A DNA stretch of 64,000 nucleotides from Panulirus ornatus (Eukaryota; Arthropoda; Malacostraca; Decapoda; Palinuridae), in assembly GCF_036320965.1 (NCBI RefSeq), contig NC_092238.1, positions 23,825,903 through 23,889,902 of the forward strand, written 5' to 3'. Within the stretch, counting starts at the first letter, position 1; each line of letters opens with the position of its first letter. Shown one piece after another: positions 57,420 to 64,000 of this stretch. The position numbers and the translations under genes were made by a program. The notes below the pieces were generated by a model that searched no databases, was not told the origin of the DNA, and was given only the letters and a program-made list of their open reading frames with translations.

Positions 57420-57564
57420 GGTAGAGACATCTAGTGACAGTGAAGATGATGAAGGGCTGGAGGCCGGCAAGCATGACATCATCGTATTGCATGAGAAAGC
57501 TGGAACACAGAGTATGTTTAGGAGTCGGAAACATCATCCCATGTTTCCTTTCCATGAAGAAAAG
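57420..57564 (+). CDS. CPSF2: CPSF2 internal exon 6 of 6 seen
   Basis: One base completes a Glu codon split by the intron, then 48 codons: VETSSDSEDDEGLEAGKHDI, IVLHEKAGTQSMFRSRKHH, then PMFPFHEEK. The acidic SSDSEDDEG stretch and the following PMFP motif match the insertion in human CPSF100 (SSDESDIEED ... SYPMFPAPEE) as I recall it. In the human protein this area leads into the short segment that binds the CPSF160-WDR33 module. The acceptor CATTTAAAG is weak in pyrimidines but gives the only frame-consistent joint; donor GTGAGA, phase 0 out. Exons for the C-terminus must lie beyond 64000. Confidence 0.93.
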
Positions 57565-57789
57565 GTGAGAAGAAAAATTGATAATTTACTGATTTTATAT
57601 ATTCATATTCTGAAATATTTAAAACATCTTGGCCTTATGTGAAATGGACTACAAAGGACAGGTGTGCATGCTATCAAAGCACCACTGTATCACTTTGCAG
57701 TATCCCCTGTGATTACAGAGTTGTCATAGTTGATTTGCCAGCCGTGCTCCTGAGAAGGGACAGGGACCCAAAAACTTCATTCACAGCTT
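57565..57789. other. CPSF2 intron spacer
   Basis: Short intron stretch, nothing recognised. Confidence 0.5.
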
Positions 57790-58567
57790 TTAGTTTAGTC
57801 TTATCATATTAAAACAGAAGGTGCCAGTCAAGGAATGCTCATACTGCTCAAAGGCTCAGGCTGGGTTGAGAAAGGGAGATAGGTAGTATGTTTGACGAAA
57901 GGAATGTGGACGTTCTAACTCCAGGTGAAACAAAGCTCAATGGAAGGGAGGAAGAATAGTTTGGGGATGCCTTAGGGGGTAAAGCTAGGGTTAGTGTGAG
58001 GATGAAACCTCCATGAAAAAATGATGGAGAGACAAGTTTTGGAAGGAATTGAGGAAGTGTGTCAGTAGTTTTGATGCAAGGGCTAGTGATGGGTGATGTA
58101 AAAGTGGAAGTGGGTAATGAGGCAGTTCAGATTATAATTTGGGGGGCATAGGGTATTCAGTAAAGTGAATGAAAATGGTGAACAGATTATGAAGAAGTGT
58201 GCTGAAAATGGACAGATGATAGAGAGCACCTGATTTGAAAAGAGGGATGTACATGAGTATACATGGGTGAAAGGGAAAGAAGGTACATGGGTGTTATTGG
58301 ATTACATGCTAATTGATAGACATACAAAAGACTCTTGGCTATGAATATAATGAAAGGTGCAAATGGAGGGATGTCTGATCTTTACATTACCTAGTGGAGT
58401 CGAGGATGAAGCTTTGTAGAGGTTTTTGGAAGGAGAAATATTAGAGATGAGGAAAGGATGGTGAAAGTAAAAGTGAGCTTAGGAGAAAGCATTGTGTGAA
58501 GAAATACTGAGAGAGATTGGGTGTAGAATGGTAAAAGGTGAGAGTAAATAAGGCTAGGGGAGTCAGT
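57790..58567 (+). mobile_element. Old RTE-1 relic, left half (EN)
   Basis: Plus-strand EN region: AAAGGCTCAGGCTGGGTTGA (end of leader/start of ORF), then GDR-like GSMFDERNVDVLTPGETKLN near 57880, HEYTWVKGKEGTWVLLDYML near 58250, a GMSDLYIT-like segment near 58370 and the start of the linker to about 58567. It continues at 63185 after 4.6 kb of nested insertions. Confidence 0.82.
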
Positions 58568-58830
58568 ATTTTACTTAGTAGTCGCTAGGCAACCAGTGAC
58601 CAGGGAGGTATATTACCAGCACTACCCACCTGGGTATTGGGACTGTTAATGACTGCTGAATAGTGAGCTAGCAGTTTAGTAGTTGTCACACTCCTCTGAC
58701 CCAGGAAGCTGCCTTTTCTCTGTCTCACCCACACATGGTTGGACTAATGGCATTTTGTTCACCAACATACAATCTCTCCTTGTCATACATAACACTAGAC
58801 AACACTTAACTCACACAGCTCAGTCTTCAT
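58568..58830 (+). mobile_element. SINE-G, left part, nested in old RTE-1
   Basis: GTCGCTAGGCAACCAGTGAC, CTGGGTATTGGGACTGTTAA, CTCACCCACACATGGTTGGA, TTAACTCACACAGCTCAGTC. It stops at TCTTCA where the T-run of the next RTE-1 begins. The right part is at 62875-63180. Confidence 0.82.
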
Positions 58831-58962
58831 TTTTTTTTTTTTTTTTTTTTTTTTTCTTTGTCGCTGTCTCCCGCGTTTGCGAGGTAGCGCAAGGAAACAG
58901 ACGAAAGAAATGGCCCAACCCACCCCCATACACATGCCTTGATTCAATCCACTGACAGCACG

Positions 58963-60346
58963 TCAACCCCGGTATACCACATCGCTCCAATTCACTCTAT
59001 TCTTTGCCCTCCTTTCACCCTCCTGCATGTTCAGGCCCCGATCACACAAAATCTTTTTCACTCCATCTTCCCACCTCCAATTTGGTCTCCCTCTTCTCCT
59101 CGTTCCCTCCACCTCCGACACATATATCCTCTTGGTCAATCTTTCCTCACTCATTCTCTCCATGTGACCAAACCATTTCAAAACACCCTCTTCTGCTCTC
59201 TCAACCACGCTCTTTTTATTTCCACACATCTCTCTTACCCTTACGTTACTTACTCGATCAAACCACCTCACACCACACATTGTCCTCAAACATCTCATTT
59301 CCAGCACATCCATCCTCCTGCGCACAACTCTATCCATAGTCCACGCCTTGCAACCATACAACATTGTTGGAACCAGTATTCCTTCAAACATAGCCATTTT
59401 TGCTTTCCGAGATAATGTTCTCGACTTCCACACATTCTTCAAGGCTCCCAGAATTTTCGCCCCCTCCCCCACCCTATGATCCACTTCCGCTTCCATGGTT
59501 CCATCCGCTGCCAGATCCACTCCCAGATATCTAAAACACTTCACTTCCTCCAGTTTTTCTCCATTCAAACTCACCTCCCAGTTGAATTGACCCTCAACCC
59601 TACTGTACCTAATTACCTTGCTCTTATTCACATTTACTCTTAACTTTCTTCTTTAACACACTTTACCAAACTCAGTCACCAGCTTCTGCAGTTTCTCACA
59701 TGAATCAGCCACCAGCGCTGTATCATCAGCGAACAACAACTGACTCACTTCCCAAGCTCTCTCATCCCCAACAGACTTCATACTTGCCCCTCTTTCCAAA
59801 ACTCTTGCATTCACCTCCCTAACAACCCCATCCATAAACAAATTAAACAACCATGGAGACATCACACACCCCTGCCGCAAACCTACATTCACTGAGAACC
59901 AATCACTTTCCTCTCTTCCTACACGTACACATGCCTTACATCCTCGATAAAAACTTTTCACTGCTTCTAACAACTTGCCTCCCACACCATATATTCTTAA
60001 TACCTTCCACAGAGCATCTCTATCAACTCTATCATATGCCTTCTCCAGATCCATAAATGCTACATACAAATCCATTTGCTTTTCTAAGTATTTCTCATAC
60101 ATTCTTCAAAGCAAACACCTGATCCACACATCCTCTACCACTTTTGAAACCACACTGCTCTTCCCCAATCTGATGCTCTGTACATGCCTTCACCCTCTCA
60201 ATCAATACCCTCCCATATAATTTGCCAGGAATACTCAACAAACTTATACCTCTGTAATTTGAGCACTCACTCTTATCCCCTTTGCCTTTGTACAATGGCA
60301 CTATGCACGCATTCCGCCAATCCTCAGGCACCTCACCATGAGTCAT
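58963..60346 (-). pseudogene. RTE-1 RT palm and C-terminus, disrupted
   Basis: Continuation of the LINE ORF below the nested insert. 60346-60095: THGEVPEDWRNACIVPLYKG, SNYRGISLLSIPGKLYGRVL, EEQCGFKSGRGCVDQVFALK. 60102-59653: motif A VAFMDLEKAYDRVDRDALW, GLRQGCVMSPWLFNLFMDG, LLFADDTALVADS, ending at TAA. 59631-58963: NKSKVIRYSRVEGQFNWEV, CFRYLGVDLAADG, FGHMERMSEERLTKRIYVSE, RRGRPNWRWEDGVKKILCDR. A 2-bp loss near 60095 shifts the first two pieces. Confidence 0.9.
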
Positions 60347-60930
60347 TTTTTTTTTTTTTTTTTTTTTTTTATACTTTGTCGCCTGAACATGCAGGAGGGT
60401 GAAAGGAGGGCAAGGAATAGAGTGAATTGGAGCGATGTGGTATACAGGGTTTGACGTGCTGTCAGTGGATTGAATCAAGGCATGTGAAGCGTCTGGGGTA
60501 AACCATGGAAAGCTGTGTAGGTATGTATATTTGCGTGTGTGGACGTGTGTATGTACATGTGTATGGGGGGGGGGGGGGTTGGGCCATTTCTTTCGTCTGT
60601 TTCCTTGCGCTACCTCGCAAACGCGGGAGACAGCGACAAAGTATAAAAAAAAAAAAAAAAAAAATACTTTGTCGCTGTCTCCCGCGTTTGCGAGGTAGCG
60701 CAAGGAAACAGATGAAAGAAATGGCCCAACCCATCCCCATACACATGTATATACATACATCCACACACGCAAATATACATACCTACACAGCTTTCCATGG
60801 TTTACCCCAGACGCTTCACATGCCCTGATTCAATCCACTGACAGCACGTCAACCCCGGTATACCACATCGCTCCAATTCACTCTATTCCTTGCCCTCCTT
60901 TCACCCTCCTGCATGTTCAGGCCCCGATCA
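60347..60930 (-). mobile_element. RTE-1 3'-end copy inserted in the RTE-1 ORF
   Basis: A minus-strand, strongly 5'-truncated copy (about 290 bp without its own insert): T-run 60347-60370, ATACTTTGTCGC, then (after the nested plus copy) TGTCTCCCGCGTTTGCGAGG at 60676 through the short 3'UTR to GGCCCCGATCA at 60930. TSD CATGAGTCAT at 60337-60346 and 60931-60940, exactly as single in the homologous ORF at 37880-37895. Confidence 0.93.
60383..60663 (+). mobile_element. RTE-1 3'-end copy inside the previous insertion
   Basis: Plus-strand copy from CTGAACATGCAGGAGGGTGA to a poly-A at 60645-60663, with a 12-bp TSD ATACTTTGTCGC (60371-60382 and 60664-60675). It includes an expanded G-run near 60568-60578. 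Together with its host copy it forms a large imperfect inverted repeat. Confidence 0.93.
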
Positions 60931-62398
60931 CATGAGTCATACATACATACATACATACATACATACATACATACATACATACATACATACATACATTAAA
61001 TAACCTTACCAACCAGTCAACAATACAGTCACCCCCTTTTTTAATAAATTCCACTGCAATACCATCCAAACCTGCTGCCTTGCCGGCTTTCATCTTCCGC
61101 AAAGCTTTTACTACCTCTTCTCTGTTTACCAACTCATTTTCCCTAACCCTCGCACTTTGCACACCACCTCGACCAAAACACCCTATATCTGCCACTCTAT
61201 CATCAAACACATTCAACAAACCTTCAAAATACTCACTCCATCTCCTTCTCACATCACCACTGCTTGTTATCACCTCCCCATTTGCGCCCTTCACTGAAGT
61301 TCCCATTTGCTTCCTTGTCTTACGCACTTTATTTACCTCCTTCCAGAACATCTTTTTATTCTCCCTAAAATTTAATGATACTCTCTCACCCCAACTCTCA
61401 TTTGCCCTTTTTTTCACCTCTTGCACCTTTCTCTTGACCTCCTGTCTCTTTCTTTTATACGTCTCCCACTCAATTGCATTTTTTCCCTGCAAAAATCGTC
61501 CAAATGCCTCTCTCTTCTCTTTCACTAATACTCTTACTTCTTCATCCCACCACTCACTACCCTTTCTAATCAACCCACCTCCCACTCTTCTCATGCCACA
61601 AGCATCTTTTGCGCAATCCATCACTGATTCCCTAAATACATCCCATTCCTCCCCCACTCCCCTTACTTCCATTGTTCTCACCTTTTTCCATTCTGTACTC
61701 AGTCTCTCCTGGTACTTCCTCACACAAGTCTCCTTCCCACGCTCACTTACTCTCACCACCCTCTTCACCCCAACATTCACTCTTCTTTTCTGAAAACCCA
61801 TACAAATCTTCACCTTAGCCTCCACAAGATAATGATCAGACATCCCTCCAGTTGCACCTCTCAGCACATTAACATCCAAAAGTCTCTCTTTCGCGCGCCT
61901 GTCAATTAACACGTAATCCAATAACGCTCTCTGGCCATCTCTCCTACTTACATAAGTATACTTATGTATATCTCGCTTTTTAAACCAGGTATTCCCAATC
62001 ATCAGTCCTTTTTCAGCACATAAATCTACAAGCTCTTCACCATTTCCATTTACAACACTGAACACCCCATGTATACCAATTATTCCCTCAACTGCCACAT
62101 TACTCACCTTTGCATTCAAATCACCCAACACTATAACCCAGTCTCGTGCATCAAAACCACTAACACAGTCATTCAGCTGCTCCCAAAACACTTGCCTCTC
62201 ATGATCTTTCTTCTCATGCCCAGGTGCATATGCACCAATAATCACCCATCTCTCTCCATCAACTTTCAGTTTTACCCATATTAATCGAGAATTTACTTTC
62301 TTACATTCTATCACATACTTCCACAACTCCTGTTTCAGGAGTACTGCTACTCCTTCCCTTGCTCTTGTCCTCTCACTAACCCCTGACTTTACTCCCAA
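60917..62398 (-). pseudogene. RTE-1 EN, linker and RT fingers, 493 codons open
   Basis: Long open stretch of the LINE ORF, starting just after the TAG at 62411. APE-type EN motifs in order: VIIGAYAPGHEKKDHERQVF, WVIVLGDLNAKVSNV (catalytic Asp-x-Asn), YTYVSRRDGQRALLDYVLID and MSDHYLVEAKVKI (Ser-Asp-His). The upstream Glu motif ALSETKLKGKGEE lies in the 62599-62411 frame. A basic linker with KRKRQEVKRKVQEVKKR follows, then SGDVRRRWSEYFEGLLNVFD, VVKALRKMKAGKAAGLDGIA and VEFIKKGGDCIVDWLVRLFN, after which the frame runs into (CATA)n and the nested insert. Confidence 0.9.
60935..60997. repeat. (CATA)n expansion inside LINE ORF
   Basis: About 15-16 CATA units where homologous RTE-1 copies (for example 37890-37902) have CATACATACATT only. 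The ORF here reads repeated Cys-Met-Tyr-Val. Confidence 0.95.
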
Positions 62399-62725
62399 GA
62401 CATTCCCAAACTACTCTTCCCCTTTACCCTTGAGCTTCGTTTCACTCAGAGCCAACACATCGAGGTTCCTTTCCTCAAACATACTACCTATCTCTCCTTT
62501 TTTCACATCTTGGTTACATCCACACACATTTAGGCACCCCAATCTGAGCCTTCGAGGAGGATGAGCACTCCCCGCGTGACTCCTTCTTCTGTTTCCCATT
62601 TTAGAAAGTTAAAAAAATACAAGGAGGGGAGGATTTCTGGCCCCCCGCTCCCGTCCCCTCTAGTCGCTTTTTACGACACGCGAGGAATGCGTGGGAAGTA
62701 TTCTTTCACCCCTATCCCCAGGGAT

Positions 62726-62874
62726 AATATACATATATATATACACATACACACACATACACACACACACGCACATATACACACACACACACATACATAT
62801 ATATACATGTGAAAAATGTAAGAAACAATTTAGAAAACTGAAACTTCTAGCTTGAAATGAAATGAAAAAATGAA
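62726..62874. repeat. CA/TA microsatellite and spacer
   Basis: ACATATATATATACACATAC then (AC)n runs to about 62810, followed by a short unassigned stretch before SINE-G resumes. Confidence 0.85.
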
Positions 62875-63180
62875 TGTCACATAATGGTAGGAGCAACAGA
62901 AAGAAGTGTTTGGTAGTAACTATTAGGCAGGAGCATTAGTTAGAAACACTAAGTGGATGTAGTGGGTATGATCATTAGGCAGGAGCATTAGATAGAAGTA
63001 ATCAAGAGGAAAATTAGGTTGGAGCCTTTGCAAACACTGTCTGTGCTGAGTTACCCTCTGCCAGTGGCCTGTTAAGGGTGAGGCACTAAAGGCTAAGAAG
63101 TGGCACTGGAGTTCACTAGTTTTGGAGACCCTATTGACAAAGCCACCCCCTTGAGGGAGTTCAAAGATATAGATAGATAG
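62875..63180 (+). mobile_element. SINE-G, right part
   Basis: TAATGGTAGGAGCAACAGAA, several ATTAGGCAGGAGC and ATTAGTTAGAAAC units, TACCCTCTGCCAGTGGCCTG, CCACCCCCTTGAGGGAGTTC, and an AGATATAGATAGATAGATGG tail. It completes the copy begun at 58568, except for about 55 bp lost around the RTE-1 insertion site. Confidence 0.82.
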
Positions 63181-63184
63181 ATGG

Positions 63185-64000
63185 GCTTAGTATGTGCAAG
63201 AGAAGAGTGTGGCATGCTGCAGGCGGGATTTGGGTAGGTGAGAAAAGATGGTGAGTGATGGGATGATGATGTAAATTTGTTTGTGAAAGAGAAGAGAGAG
63301 ATATATGGATGGTATTTATAGGGAAGGAATGTAAGTGATTGGGAGGTGTGCAAAAGAAAGCAATAGGAAGTCAAGAGGAAGGTGCAGGGGCTGAAAAAAG
63401 GTCAAATGAGAATTAGGGTGAGTCTCTTCAGACTTCTGAGAGAATGAAAAGCTGTAATGGAAGAGGTTCATTGTGTGATATAAACAAGAGAACACATGGC
63501 AACATGAATGAAGGGAGCAAATGGTGAATTACTAATGGGCAGTGATGAGGATACAGAGAGAGCATTTTGAAGGATTGTTGAATGTTTCATGATCGGGTGA
63601 CAGATATAGGGTGTTTGGGTCAGGAAGGGATGCAAAGTGAGAGTGTTGGAAAAGTGATTTGGTGAAGAGAGAGATAGTGAAAGCCTTGTATGAGATGAAA
63701 TGTGGCAAGACTGCTGGAGTGGATGGTATTACAGTTGAATTTCTCAAGAAAGGGGATGACTGTGTTTTTGATTGGCTATTTAGGATTTTCAGTGTATGTA
63801 TGGATCATGGTGAGGTGCCTGCAGATTGGCAGAATGCATGTTTAGTGACTTCATATATTATCAAGGGGACAAAGTTGAGTGTTTTGATTATAGAGGTACA
63901 AGTTTCTTGAGTGTACCTGTTAAATTATATGGAAGAGTGTTAATTGAAAGGGTGGTGGCATGCACAGAGCATTAGATTAGGAAAATACACTGGTTTCTGG
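63185..64000 (+). mobile_element. Old RTE-1 relic, right half (linker to RT), runs off window
   Basis: Continues the 57790-58567 copy: linker EWWDDD-like and NLFVKEKREIYGWYL near 63275, LKKGQMRIRV near 63390, the RT start VKREIVKALYEMKCGKTAGV (63661), DGITVEFLKKGDDCVFDWLF, SVCMDHGEVPADWQNACLV, then a GISL-equivalent and ERVVACTEH-like end at the window edge. Only about a dozen codons are missing between the halves. Confidence 0.85.

Larger units (their letters stand above)
58831..62725 (-). mobile_element. RTE-1 LINE, full length, with nested insertions
   Basis: Minus strand: T-run 58831-58855, tail hairpin, short 3'UTR (with a further deletion of about 80 bp after ACACATG at 58935), ORF 58963 to about 62599, and 5' leader to about 62725 (minus-strand reading GGGGATAGGGGTGAAAGAAT, then ACTTCCCACGCATTCCTCGC). 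Subtracting the nested insert and a CATA expansion, the ORF is about 1,000 codons. Defects: TAG at 62411-62413 (Trp of GEEWFG), TAA at 59653-59655 (after GKVC), loss of 2 bp near 60095, and the insertion at 60347-60940. Cys variant. The best copy for reconstructing family structure by alignment. I find no clear TSD; the 5' flank is a CA/TA microsatellite. Confidence 0.93.

Noticed and set aside
1..64000. tRNA, rRNA or other structured RNA genes
   Set aside because: I looked for cloverleaf-like and rRNA-like segments and saw none I could support; a tRNA/Rfam scan would be decisive.

Overview
This is eukaryotic, repeat-dense DNA, most likely from an arthropod and probably a decapod crustacean. 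That placement is inference: I recognise the general look of the repeats (GATA tails, CA/CT/CATA microsatellites, abundant APE-type LINEs) but could run no search. The only host gene I can support is CPSF2 (CPSF100), the 100-kDa subunit of the mRNA 3'-end cleavage and polyadenylation complex. Six consecutive internal exons lie on the + strand between 15988 and 57564, separated by introns of about 7 to 10 kb. Their splice phases are mutually consistent and they encode 293 residues of the middle of the protein. The N-terminal part must lie upstream of the window and the C-terminal part downstream.

Working names used below (not database names). RTE-1: dominant APE-type LINE with one ORF of about 1,000 aa. 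RTE-N: short element joining the RTE-1-type 5' leader to an RTE-1-type 3' tail. LINE-2: second, divergent LINE. SINE-G: repeat of about 600 bp with a (GATA)n-type tail. Repeat X: unclassified repeat seen twice. Coordinates of degenerate copies are accurate to roughly +/-20-50 bp; exon boundaries and quoted target-site duplications (TSDs) were read base by base.

Layout. 1-14205: AT-rich satellite of about 318-bp monomers arranged as a six-monomer higher-order repeat (HOR) of about 1.91 kb, with three 5'-truncated RTE-1 insertions and a decayed right edge. Because the first exon seen is internal, the array appears to lie inside a CPSF2 intron. 14206-15987: possible hAT-like remnant and an old RTE-1. 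16145-23162: fresh RTE-1 with an open 363-aa RT reading frame, microsatellites, then old minus-strand RTE-1 copies. 23351-32670: LINE-2, repeat X, SINE-G, RTE-N and RTE-1 relics. 32794-42538: near-full-length minus-strand RTE-1 at 36050-39613 and an old plus copy. 42640-50029: CR1-like LINE, a 1-kb direct duplication and a Jockey-like C-terminal relic. 50195-57419: RTE-1 copies of the long-3'UTR subfamily. 57565-64000: a five-level nest of transposons.

Apart from CPSF2, all coding potential I can interpret is retroelement-derived. The most informative structures are the HOR satellite in a gene intron, the shared 3' end of SINE-G and LINE-2, the leader-plus-tail RTE-N elements, and the nested insertions that give a relative chronology.
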